Shown here: positions 8,271 to 15,754 of the stretch, piece after piece
How the letters are laid out: each line of letters starts with the position of its first letter
Numbering within the stretch: the stretch's first letter is position 1
NCBI RefSeq assembly: GCF_030814115.1
Contig: NZ_JAUSUP010000016.1
Coordinates: 1 to 37,738 of the forward strand
Length of the DNA: 37,738 nucleotides
DNA from: Alkalibacillus filiformis
GTDB lineage: Bacteria > Bacillota > Bacilli > Bacillales > Alkalibacillaceae
Direction: 5' to 3'
Position numbers and translations under genes: made by a program
The notes under the pieces: generated by a model
Databases searched by the model: none
What the model was told of the DNA's origin: nothing
Seen by the model: only the letters and a program-made list of their open reading frames with translations

Positions 8271-10781
8271 TTAAGCACCGTGACATTGCTTATATTTCTT
8301 ACCACTACCACACGGGCATGGCTCATTTCGCCCGACTTCTTTCTTCCTTACGATTGGCTGACGTTTCTTTTCTTCTTTTGGTCGTCCACCAGCAACGGCT
8401 TGAGTACCTGTTGCAACTTGAACACGTTGTAAGTTTTCACGAATCTGTGCTTTCATCGCATATTTCGCAACTTCTTGTTCGATTGAAGCGATCATTTCCT
8501 CGAACATAGAGAAGCCTTCCATTTGGTACTCTTGTAACGGATTCGTCTGACCATAAGCGCGTAAGTGAATACCTTGTCTTAGTTGGTCCATTTGGTCAAT
8601 GTGATCCATCCACTTCGAGTCAACCGTTCGAAGTAAAATAACTTTTTCAAACTCACGGATTTGTTCTTCTGTTAGCTCTTGTTCACGCTGGTCATACTTT
8701 TTCTTTACAATCTCCATGATTTGTTCAACCATTTCATCTGGCTCTTTACCTTTGAAGTCCTCACCGGAAATTTCATCTTGCTCTAGTACGTTTGCGTGCA
8801 AGAATTGAGCAAGGTTATCAAGCTCCCAATTTTCTTCTTCTTCATCTTGCGTATACAGTTCTACGTTACGTTTAACTGTTGACTCGATCATGCCCATGAT
8901 AATATCACGTAAATTGTCCGATTCGATTACTTCATTACGTTGTTCATAAATGATGTCACGCTGTTCACGTAATACATCGTCGTAAGAAAGGATTTGTTTA
9001 CGTGCATCGAAGTTGTTACCTTCAACACGTTTTTGTGCTGATTCTACAGCTCGAGATACCATTTTACTTTCAATTGGCTGGTCATCTTCTAAGCCGAAAC
9101 GTTCCATCATCGAGTGCATACGTTCCGAACCGAACCGGCGCATTAACTCATCTTCCATTGAAAGATAGAACTGTGACACACCTGGGTCACCTTGACGTCC
9201 TGCACGACCACGTAACTGGTTATCAATACGACGTGATTCGTGACGCTCAGTACCAACAACAGCAAGACCACCAAGATCTTTCACGCCGTCACCAAGTTTA
9301 ATGTCCGTACCACGACCTGCCATGTTTGTAGCGATCGTTACAGTCCCTTTTTTACCTGCTTCCTGGATAATCTCTGCTTCTGAAAAGTGGTTTTTCGCAT
9401 TTAAGACGTTGTGTTTAACGCCAGCTTTTTTAAGCATTTTTGCAATTAACTCTGACGTTTCAACAGCAACTGTACCAACTAGAACCGGTTGCCCTTTTTC
9501 GTAACGTGCTTTAATATCTTCAACCATTGCTTTATATTTACCATCTACTGATTTGTAAATTAAATCTGGACGGTCATCACGGACAATTGGTTCATTCGTT
9601 GGGATCGCCACAACGTTCATATTGTAAATATTACGGAACTCTTCTTCCTCAGTTTTAGCTGTACCTGTCATACCAGCTAACTTATTATACATACGGAAGA
9701 AGTTCTGGAACGTAATCGTCGCTAAAGTCATGCTTTCCTTTTGAATTTGTAAGCCTTCTTTAGCTTCAATCGCTTGGTGTAAACCATCACTGTAACGACG
9801 ACCTTTCATGAGACGTCCTGTAAATTGGTCCACAATGACAACTTCGCCTTCATCTACGACATAATCCGTATCTTTCTGCATAACGACTCGCGCTTTTAAT
9901 GCTTGGTTAATATGGTGCGTTAAAGAGACGTGATCTAAGTCATATAGGTTCTCGATGTTAAAGAACTTCTCAGCCTTCGTAATACCATTTTCGGTTAACT
10001 GAACGTTACGTGACTTTTCATCGAAAGTATAATCTTCTTCATTTTTTAGTGTTTCAACAAACGAATCCGCTTGTAAATAATTGGTTTGAGATTTTTTCTG
10101 TGAACCTGAAATAATAAGTGGCGTACGTGCTTCGTCAATTAAGATCGAGTCAACCTCATCGACGATCGCGAAGTTCAGTTCACGTTGTACACGTTTTTCT
10201 TTATAAAGCACCATGTTATCACGCAAGTAGTCGAAACCAAACTCATTGTTAGTACCATACGTAATATCGCAACTATAAGCTTCACGCTTCTCATCTTTAT
10301 CAAGGTCATTTGTGTTAAGACCTACAGTTAGACCTAACCAATCGTATAACTCACCCATTTCAGTAGAGTCACGGTGTGCTAAGTAATCGTTTACGGTAAT
10401 AATATGAACACCTTTACCTGAAATAGCATTTAAGTAAGCAGGCATTGTAGAGGCAAGTGTTTTACCTTCACCTGTTTTCATTTCAGCAATATCGCCATTA
10501 TGAATAGCAATCGCACCGATCAGCTGTACATAGTATGGACGCATTCCTAAAACACGCTTTGCTGACTCACGGACAACCGCGAACGCTTCAACCATTAAAT
10601 CATCTAATGTTTCACCAGACTGATAACGTTCTTTAAACTCTGCTGTTTTCGCTTGCAGTCCTGAATCAGATAACTTTTGAATATCAATTTCTAAAGCTTC
10701 AATTTGATCTGCTTTTTTACGAAGTTTCTTTAATTGTTTCTCGTTTAAATCCCCAAAAACTTTAGTTAACATTTGCTTCAT
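8271..10781 (-). CDS. secA: Preprotein translocase ATPase SecA
   Basis: This 836-residue motor drives secretory proteins through SecYEG. Visible parts are Walker [12 protein letters not shown] (about 101-111), the DEVD of NBD1 ([20 protein letters not shown]), the [11 protein letters not shown] and [10 protein letters not shown] motifs of NBD2, and a C-terminal zinc-binding tail [16 protein letters not shown] that binds SecB-like partners or lipid in other species. The start chosen is ATG 10781 ([11 protein letters not shown]), 7 nt after GAGGTG. A longer frame to 10820 has no such site and would add a Cys-rich stretch foreign to SecA. It lies upstream of prfB as in Bacillus. In B. subtilis secA is essential and the adjacent upstream gene is hpf; here one small gene intervenes. 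Confidence 0.98.
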   Translation of the reverse strand: MKQMLTKVFGDLNEKQLKKLRKKADQIEALEIDIQKLSDSGLQAKTAEFKERYQSGETLDDLMVEAFAVVRESAKRVLGMRPYYVQLIGAIAIHNGDIAEMKTGEGKTLASTMPAYLNAISGKGVHIITVNDYLAHRDSTEMGELYDWLGLTVGLNTNDLDKDEKREAYSCDITYGTNNEFGFDYLRDNMVLYKEKRVQRELNFAIVDEVDSILIDEARTPLIISGSQKKSQTNYLQADSFVETLKNEEDYTFDEKSRNVQLTENGITKAEKFFNIENLYDLDHVSLTHHINQALKARVVMQKDTDYVVDEGEVVIVDQFTGRLMKGRRYSDGLHQAIEAKEGLQIQKESMTLATITFQNFFRMYNKLAGMTGTAKTEEEEFRNIYNMNVVAIPTNEPIVRDDRPDLIYKSVDGKYKAMVEDIKARYEKGQPVLVGTVAVETSELIAKMLKKAGVKHNVLNAKNHFSEAEIIQEAGKKGTVTIATNMAGRGTDIKLGDGVKDLGGLAVVGTERHESRRIDNQLRGRAGRQGDPGVSQFYLSMEDELMRRFGSERMHSMMERFGLEDDQPIESKMVSRAVESAQKRVEGNNFDARKQILSYDDVLREQRDIIYEQRNEVIESDNLRDIIMGMIESTVKRNVELYTQDEEEENWELDNLAQFLHANVLEQDEISGEDFKGKEPDEMVEQIMEIVKKKYDQREQELTEEQIREFEKVILLRTVDSKWMDHIDQMDQLRQGIHLRAYGQTNPLQEYQMEGFSMFEEMIASIEQEVAKYAMKAQIRENLQRVQVATGTQAVAGGRPKEEKKRQPIVRKKEVGRNEPCPCGSGKKYKQCHGA

Positions 10782-10899
10782 GAATTTGCACCTCGTATCC
10801 TCTTGTTTACAACAATCCAACTATAATGATAACACTATCAAAACAGTCATGACAACTAACAGAATATGAAGAACTACGAGGAAATATGTCAAAAAATGT

Positions 10900-10946
10900 T
10901 TCAGGCTGACTTAGTGTAGGCGGTGGTTAAATTAAATCAGCCTGAA
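10900..10946 (-). terminator. Inverted repeat after the small gene upstream of secA
   Basis: 10-bp arms TTCAGGCTGA / TCAGCCTGAA enclose 27 nt, and on the minus strand ACATTTTTTG follows. It probably ends the transcript of the small gene at 10974. The long loop lowers certainty. Confidence 0.5.
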
Positions 10947-10973
10947 TCAAATAACCAAGACCATAAAGGCGGA

Positions 10974-11180
10974 TTATTGATTTATTCGACATGAGGGTTT
11001 ATTGGGATAGGAATAATTTGCATTGGGTTCGGAGGTTACATTTGATATGTCATGTTCCAACATCGTTACTTTTTTATTAGTAGCTGCAACGATTCGCATT
11101 AACTGAGAAATCAAATCACTCTGGCGTTCTACTTGATTTCGTAAGTTAACACAGGTGAGGCAATTTTGTTGTTTTTCCAT
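10974..11180 (-). CDS. Small conserved-looking hypothetical protein (68 aa) with N-terminal CxxC
   Basis: I do not recognise this gene. It has a good ribosome binding site (AAGGGGG, 8 nt before ATG) and is followed by an inverted repeat, which argues for a real gene. The product begins MEKQQNCLTC, so one CxxC pair is present. A predicted helix/coiled-coil segment follows (about 12-45, LRNQVERQSDLISQLMRIVA), then an Asn/Pro/Ser-rich tail. A single CxxC could bind metal as a dimer or act in redox; neither can be decided. It sits alone between hpf and secA, a spot that is empty in B. subtilis. Confidence 0.6.
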   Translation of the reverse strand: MEKQQNCLTCVNLRNQVERQSDLISQLMRIVAATNKKVTMLEHDISNVTSEPNANYSYPNKPSCRINQ

Positions 11181-11407
11181 CTCGTATTCCCCCTTTATGA
11201 TCTTGTCAATTATATTTATATCATAGGGATTTGAGGGGTGGTAGCCCCCTTCAAATTGGAGAGTTTTTTGGAAAATGAGTTTTCTGAGGGATTTTTGTTT
11301 AGTTGGACTGATTTAGCTTAAGAAATTGAAGTTATAGCGCGGAAAATTTTTTGAAAAAATTTGGATTTATCGTAGGTTGTATCGAAACTAAAGGTGTAGA
11401 ACATTTG

Positions 11408-11512
11408 ATTTGAGGATCTTGAGTTGAATTTTGAGCATCTGGAACTTAGTTTTGAGTATCTGGCCCTTGTTTTTGAGCATCTCGAACTTAGTTTTGAGCA
11501 CCTAGCCATAAA
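11408..11512. repeat. Tandem array, five 21-nt units (core TTTTGAGCATCT-GAACTTAG)
   Basis: Copies of TTTTGAG(C/T)A(T/C)CT begin at 11429, 11450, 11471 and 11492, exactly 21 nt apart, with a degenerate first copy at 11408. The array lies 12 nt beyond the hpf terminator. A 77-codon minus frame rich in Cys-Ser-Lys and a 101-codon plus frame both run through it and are repeat artefacts. The remaining 11181-11407 part of this gap is low-complexity and shows no gene to me. Confidence 0.85.
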
Positions 11513-11523
11513 AGTCATAAAAA

Positions 11524-11548
11524 AAGAGACCCGAAATTCGGGCCTCTT
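11524..11548 (-). terminator. Rho-independent terminator after hpf
   Basis: 12-bp arms AAGAGACCCGAA / TTCGGGCCTCTT with one A-C mismatch, then TTTTTTATGACTTTT on the minus strand. It starts 12 nt past the hpf stop. Confidence 0.88.
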
Positions 11549-11559
11549 CAATTATATGT

Positions 11560-12117
11560 TTACGCGTTCGGTTCGATTAAACCATATTTACCATCTTTAC
11601 GTTTATAGACGACGTTTGTATCACCTGTTTCGGAGTTTTCAAAGACGTAGAAAGCATGGCCTAACATATCCATCTGTAGAACTGCTTCCTCTTCGTCCAT
11701 CGGCTTTAAGTCAAACTGTTTCTTTTTGACGATATCAATTGAATCGTCTTCCACTTCTAATCTACCATTTAAAGCCTCTTGCTCCATTTCAGCAAATACA
11801 TATTTCGGAGCTCCTTGGTTACGGAACTTACGATTGACTTTTGTTTTATATTTTCTAATCTGTCTTTCCAGCTTATCGACGACTAAGTCTGTAGCTGCAT
11901 ACAAATCGGTGTGAATCTCCTCTGCTCTTAATAATAAGTTTGGCATTGGGATTGTCACCTCAATCTTCTGCTCCATGTTATGAACACTTAAGTTCACATG
12001 GACATCTGAAGCAGGCGGCGTCTCAAAATAACGCTCCAACTTGCCAATTTTCTTTTCTACATACTCTCGGATCGCATCTGTAACTTCGATGTTTTCCCCT
12101 CTCACGTTGTAAATCAT
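11560..12117 (-). CDS. hpf: Ribosome hibernation promoting factor, long form
   Basis: The 185-residue product has the two-domain long-HPF layout. The N-terminal ribosome-binding domain (about 1-95, begins MIYNVRGENIEVTDAIREYV) sits in the mRNA/tRNA channel. The C-terminal domain (about 125-185, MDEEEAVLQMDMLGHAFYVF) dimerises and joins two 70S ribosomes into inactive 100S particles. B. subtilis Hpf (YvyD) has the same start sequence and the same place between the flagellar genes and secA. The ATG at 12117 is 8 nt after AGGAGG; the in-frame TTG at 12123 is too close to it. A sigma-H promoter is readable upstream, consistent with stationary-phase expression. Confidence 0.97.
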   Translation of the reverse strand: MIYNVRGENIEVTDAIREYVEKKIGKLERYFETPPASDVHVNLSVHNMEQKIEVTIPMPNLLLRAEEIHTDLYAATDLVVDKLERQIRKYKTKVNRKFRNQGAPKYVFAEMEQEALNGRLEVEDDSIDIVKKKQFDLKPMDEEEAVLQMDMLGHAFYVFENSETGDTNVVYKRKDGKYGLIEPNA

Positions 12118-12149
12118 ATGCAAGTCCTCCTTTCGTCTATGTAGGTTAT

Positions 12150-12177
12150 ATTCAACGTTACCCTTAATTATTCCTTC
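12150..12177 (-). promoter_or_regulatory. Sigma-H promoter for hpf
   Basis: On the minus strand GAAGGAATA (fits RNAGGAWWW) is followed after 12 nt by GTTGAAT (fits RNNGAAT). The start codon is about 33 nt further on. The B. subtilis orthologue yvyD is known to be transcribed by sigma-H as well as sigma-B; I do not see a clear sigma-B site here. Confidence 0.8.
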
Positions 12178-12245
12178 TCAAACACATAAAAAATTTAGAA
12201 TTTTTTGTCGAAGTCGAAATGCGTCGAATTTCACCTACATAGAAA

Positions 12246-12743
12246 TCATTTTGCATCATATTTTTCACGATAATTTCGATACTTAGACCTTCCTAAATTG
12301 TATTCGACGATCTCCTTTAAGAAATGCATCACTTTCAACAACTTCAGCATCTTAAAGACACGTAACATCCTGAGGATGAACGAATCTAGTTGATAAAAGT
12401 AGAACGGAATAATCGCCAGCAAGTCAATGACCATATAAAGTGAAAACATATATTTAATGCGGCCTTTAACAGGATGCTCATAGCCCGCTTTATAGACAGC
12501 AGTCCAAATACGTAAAATATACTCTAACGTAAAGAAAACTAGTGAAAACTGCTTTAAAACAAAAATAGAATCTTCCCAAGCAGCGTACATCTCAGGCATC
12601 AAGTAACGCTGAACAGTCGTAACAATATTTGCAGTGATTAACAAGATTAAAAAGACGTCAAAAAACTTTCCGACTGTAGGTTTCGGTGGGTTCAGTTTAA
12701 TAATATTGAAAGTTTGCCATTTTAACGACTCAATGTGAATCAT
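12246..12743 (-). CDS. Voltage-sensor-domain-only membrane protein (ion-channel S1-S4 without a pore)
   Basis: The 165-residue product has four membrane helices in the order of a voltage sensor. S1 is about 27-45. S2 is about 58-80, with E74 and R78 in FFTLEYILRIW. S3 is about 98-115, with D107 in YMVIDLLAIIPF. S4 is about 122-141, with positive residues every third position (R125, R128, K131, K134, K137 in LRMLRVFKMLKLLKV). In the ion_trans family S4 is normally followed by an S5-P-S6 pore with a selectivity filter. Here the protein ends after a short charged tail, and only about 128 bases separate it from hpf, too few for a pore. It could be a proton-channel-like or regulatory sensor, a partner of a separate subunit, or a truncated channel. 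The ATG 12743 lies 5 nt after AGGTGG. B. subtilis has no gene here. Confidence 0.75.
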   Translation of the reverse strand: MIHIESLKWQTFNIIKLNPPKPTVGKFFDVFLILLITANIVTTVQRYLMPEMYAAWEDSIFVLKQFSLVFFTLEYILRIWTAVYKAGYEHPVKGRIKYMFSLYMVIDLLAIIPFYFYQLDSFILRMLRVFKMLKLLKVMHFLKEIVEYNLGRSKYRNYREKYDAK

Positions 12744-12808
12744 CGTAACCACCTAAAAATAAGACTTATAGATTTTAAATACCCCTAATCTAAAGGTGGT
12801 TAAACAAA

Positions 12809-12839
12809 AAAGAGCATTCCAATAATAGGAAAGCTCTTT
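12809..12839 (-). terminator. Terminator at the end of the flaG-fliD-fliS-fliT operon
   Basis: AAAGAGC / GCTCTTT stem extended inward by TTCC/GGAA around a loop, then TTTTGTTT on the minus strand. It abuts the fliT stop at 12840. Confidence 0.85.
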
Positions 12840-13190
12840 CTAATTCCGCTTATCAATAAAACTACCATCATTGCCCTGGAGGTTTTGATAAGGATTAATA
12901 TATTTTTTGTTCGTTACTTGCTTTTTCTTAAAGCTAGCAAAGTCTTTTTGGAAGTTTTTCATATACTGATCGGCAAGTTGTTGCAACTCACGATCAATCT
13001 TTAACGTCTCTTCACCAATTCGCTTTTCTTCTTCAGTATATTCACCACTTAACTGTTCAATCACTTGACCGCGTTTCTGAACGAACTCATCAAACTCATT
13101 AATGAGCTGTTCACGCTCGACCTGTTCAGCTTGCTTAAAACGATCAAGCATTTGCTTCGTTAAAGTATATAATGCTTTAACCTGTGACAT
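12840..13190 (-). CDS. fliT: Flagellar chaperone FliT
   Basis: This 116-residue, mostly helical, Lys/Glu/Gln-rich protein is of FliT type and lies immediately after fliS. FliT is the export chaperone for the filament cap FliD. The C-terminal signature NPY...GSFIDKRN resembles the tail of Bacillus FliT proteins, which end in a similar YDKR-type motif. Its ATG overlaps the fliS stop as TAATG, so it is translationally coupled. FliT sequences diverge greatly; the call rests on place, size and this tail. Confidence 0.85.
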   Translation of the reverse strand: MSQVKALYTLTKQMLDRFKQAEQVEREQLINEFDEFVQKRGQVIEQLSGEYTEEEKRIGEETLKIDRELQQLADQYMKNFQKDFASFKKKQVTNKKYINPYQNLQGNDGSFIDKRN

Positions 13191-13591
13191 TATGCTTTAG
13201 CCTTAGTTCCATATTTGTTTTGACGATCAAGCTTAATCGCTTCCTTCCATGTGTCACGAAGTTGCTCAACCATCTTTTGCGCTTCGTCTAACTTGGCTAC
13301 ATCGTTTTGAATATTCGCTTCACGAAGACAGTAGTTAATGTAGTCGTAAAGTGGCAAGAGTTGATTTGTAATTTCATAGTCAGGGTTCAACGTGACCATA
13401 AGTTCTGCGATAATTTTTTGTGCTTTTTGCAATTGTTCGTTTTTACTTTGAATATCTTCTTTTTCAATAGCCGTTTTCGCTAGCTTAATAAACTTAATAC
13501 AACCATTATAAAGCTGTAACGTTAATTCACCAGGTGAAGCTGTTGAAACTGAGTTTTGTTGATAAGCTTGATAGGCTTGTCCATAAGCCAT
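13190..13591 (-). CDS. fliS: Flagellin export chaperone FliS
   Basis: FliS binds the C-terminus of flagellin in the cytosol and keeps it unfolded for export; in Bacillus it also lies in the FliW-CsrA-Hag balance. The 133-residue four-helix protein begins MAYGQAYQAYQQNSVSTASP and contains the conserved ELTLQLYNGCIKFI motif. I chose ATG 13591, which follows AAGGAGTGA by 6 nt; the upstream GTG overlaps the ribosome binding site. It lies between fliD and fliT as in Bacillus. Confidence 0.97.
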   Translation of the reverse strand: MAYGQAYQAYQQNSVSTASPGELTLQLYNGCIKFIKLAKTAIEKEDIQSKNEQLQKAQKIIAELMVTLNPDYEITNQLLPLYDYINYCLREANIQNDVAKLDEAQKMVEQLRDTWKEAIKLDRQNKYGTKAKA

Positions 13592-13608
13592 TAATATCAC
13601 TCCTTAAA

Positions 13609-15102
13609 TTACATCATACCGCCCATGCCGCCCATAGCTGATTGCATCTGGGCATATTGATTGTTCGCCTCTTGCATCGCACGTTCCATCCGATTGAATT
13701 GATCCCAATAACGTTCTTCAACTTGTTGCATACGACGTTCGAAGTTAGCCATGCGGTCAGTCATGTTCATTAACTCACGGCCCATAGTATATTGGTGATC
13801 TGTTTGAGTTGCTCGGCCAGCACGATCGGTAATACGGTCCATCGAGTTATCAAGTGAATCCTTAACACGACTTAACACACCACGTGACTCATCGTCTGCT
13901 CGGCTTGATAACATACGATAAACGCCTTCAGAGTCTTCCTCTAGTGCTCTGCGTAGCTCTTGTTCATCTATTTCTAATTTACCTTGGTCGTTTTGAGGTG
14001 TATTAACAGCACTAATTGTCGTAATACCAATTTCATATATTGAGCTAAATTCACTATCCTCATTATCTACTGACTCATACCACGCAGAACGCATTCCAGA
14101 AATGGCACCACGCAGAATTCCATCCCCCCTTAACTCACCACTTTGAGACTGCTCTTCCCACAGTTCAATCTCGCTTTCAGACATTGCTCTTCGCTGCTCG
14201 TCTGTTAACGGTGGATAATCACGGTTACGCGGTTCGTTAGTTTTTTCATTCATATATTCAATTAACTCATTGTACTTATCCACAAAGTTTGTGATCTCTT
14301 CAACCGCACCGTCAATATCTTGTTCAATGGAAATGGTAGCTGCTTGATCAGTTGTTTGATGGAATTGTAGTGTAGCACCGTTCAACTCATAAGTATTATC
14401 TCTTGATGTTAACTCCGCTCCGTTATAAGTAAATTCAGCATTTTGACCACCTTGTTCGTTGGCTTCGTCTAAATTGAACATATCAGTAAAGATGGTGTTA
14501 TCGTCAAATCCAATCTCAGCACCATCCTCGTTAAACTCACCTGTTTCCGTACGTTCTACAAACACTTGATTTGATGATTCATTATAAAATGCTCTAACTG
14601 CACCGTCGGATGCTTCATTAATTTTACTTAGCGCGTCTTCGATTGTATCATCAGCCTCTAAAGTTAAAGTATGAGGGAGCTCTTCACCATTTTCGTCGTA
14701 GGTATAAAACGTGTGATCACCAGCATAATCTTCTCCAACTTCTGATTCTAAATCTAAATCAGCACCACCAATATTAACAGCAGCTGTTGCTAATTGGTTT
14801 ACATCGACCTGGTAATTTGCCTCATCTGCATCACTTCTAGCCGATACAGAAATAGCATCAGATGAAGACGTCGCCTTTGTTGAGTTGTAAGTTGACGACA
14901 TACGCATATTTAAAAACATTGATTCAAACTCAGACATTTTCGCATTAGCTTCACGATAAGCATCACGCTGCTGTGTTAGCCATAACTGGTCCTGCTTCAT
15001 TTTTTGTAAAGGTTGACGTTCAGCCTCCATTAGATCATTAACCATTTGACCAATGTCCATCCCTGAAGCGAATCCTGTCATTCTCATATTATTTGAAATC
15101 AT
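13609..15102 (-). CDS. fliD: Flagellar hook-associated protein 2 (filament cap)
   Basis: FliD forms the cap at the filament tip under which flagellin subunits fold. The 497-residue protein has the typical N-terminus MRMTGFASGMDIGQMVNDLM with D0/D1 helices, a FliD_N domain (about 15-105), a flagellin_IN-like region (about 110-190), the FliD_C domain (about 215-475), and an odd Gly/Met-rich end (QSAMGGMGGMM). The middle is strongly acidic. The ribosome binding site GGTGGTGAG precedes ATG 15102. It is second in the flaG-fliD-fliS-fliT unit. Confidence 0.96.
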   Translation of the reverse strand: MISNNMRMTGFASGMDIGQMVNDLMEAERQPLQKMKQDQLWLTQQRDAYREANAKMSEFESMFLNMRMSSTYNSTKATSSSDAISVSARSDADEANYQVDVNQLATAAVNIGGADLDLESEVGEDYAGDHTFYTYDENGEELPHTLTLEADDTIEDALSKINEASDGAVRAFYNESSNQVFVERTETGEFNEDGAEIGFDDNTIFTDMFNLDEANEQGGQNAEFTYNGAELTSRDNTYELNGATLQFHQTTDQAATISIEQDIDGAVEEITNFVDKYNELIEYMNEKTNEPRNRDYPPLTDEQRRAMSESEIELWEEQSQSGELRGDGILRGAISGMRSAWYESVDNEDSEFSSIYEIGITTISAVNTPQNDQGKLEIDEQELRRALEEDSEGVYRMLSSRADDESRGVLSRVKDSLDNSMDRITDRAGRATQTDHQYTMGRELMNMTDRMANFERRMQQVEERYWDQFNRMERAMQEANNQYAQMQSAMGGMGGMM

Positions 15103-15122
15103 GTTAATCTCACCACCTATAT

Positions 15123-15503
15123 TTAAATTCTTTCGTCAACTATGAATCCCATAAATTCAGCCATCGCCGCATATACATCTAACAACTTTTCTGGCGGTAT
15201 TTCTTTTACAACCTCATCAGTTTCTTGATCAACAATAGAAATGTAGTATCGTTCCAATTTGTCATGAACCTCATAACGAATGGATGTATCGGCAGGTTCT
15301 AAAAATTCATTTAAGCCTTCTACCAATTCATTAGCCCGCTCTTTTGTCATTTCTTGTTCTGGGTAATTCCTTCTTCCATTCGCTTCATCATTCATCGCCT
15401 GCAATTTCGGTTTCGCTTTGTGAACCTTCTCAGTTGAATTTACTTCCGTCGCCCCCGACCGCTGCAGGAGTTGAGTATTTGATAATACTTGGTCGATATT
15501 CAT
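15123..15503 (-). CDS. flaG: FlaG family protein
   Basis: The 126-residue FlaG-type protein (YvyC in B. subtilis) has a low-complexity N-terminus, then the conserved FlaG domain (about 60-126) with ANELVEGLNEFLEPADTSIR, RYYISIVDQETDEVVKEIPP and EKLLDVYAAMAEFMGFIVDE. FlaG affects filament length in some bacteria; its mechanism is unclear. I used ATG 15503, 9 nt after AAGGAG; a TTG at 15512 touches the ribosome binding site. It is the first gene after a sigma-D-type promoter. Confidence 0.93.
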   Translation of the reverse strand: MNIDQVLSNTQLLQRSGATEVNSTEKVHKAKPKLQAMNDEANGRRNYPEQEMTKERANELVEGLNEFLEPADTSIRYEVHDKLERYYISIVDQETDEVVKEIPPEKLLDVYAAMAEFMGFIVDERI

Positions 15504-15537
15504 CAATGACAACTCCTTATAATTCTATCTATACTTA

Positions 15538-15564
15538 ATATCGACAAGAAATAAATTAAGTTAA
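15538..15564 (-). promoter_or_regulatory. Sigma-D-type promoter for flaG-fliD-fliS-fliT
   Basis: The minus strand shows TTAA, 15 nt, then GTCGATAT (consensus TAAA-N15-GCCGATAT, one mismatch in each box). The -10 is identical to that of hag in this window. Confidence 0.75.
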
Positions 15565-15696
15565 ATATTAGAACTTAATTTATTATGATAGTTTTTCAGG
15601 AACTTAATCCCTTACAATTAATGACTGACCACAATTAAAATAGATAACTACAGCCTATATAATTAGTTAAACTAAGTATTTTTATTAGATGCATAC

Positions 15697-15723
15697 TTAA
15701 CCTTAACCTGAATTTGACGATAT
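15697..15723 (+). promoter_or_regulatory. Sigma-D-type promoter for the ATP-grasp gene
   Basis: The plus strand shows TTAA, 15 nt, then GACGATAT, one mismatch in each sigma-D box and the same design as the divergent flaG promoter. A TATAAT overlaps the -10 at 15721-15726, with TTAACC 18 nt upstream, so a sigma-A reading is also possible. The TTG start is about 30 nt downstream. Confidence 0.6.
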
Positions 15724-15754
15724 AATACTTAATTAAATTAAGAGGTGATAAGAT

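Noticed and set aside
11318-11551. 77-codon Cys/Ser/Arg-rich minus frame and the overlapping plus frame
   Set aside because: Both are produced by the 21-nt repeat at 11408-11512 and include the hpf terminator; neither has a plausible start.
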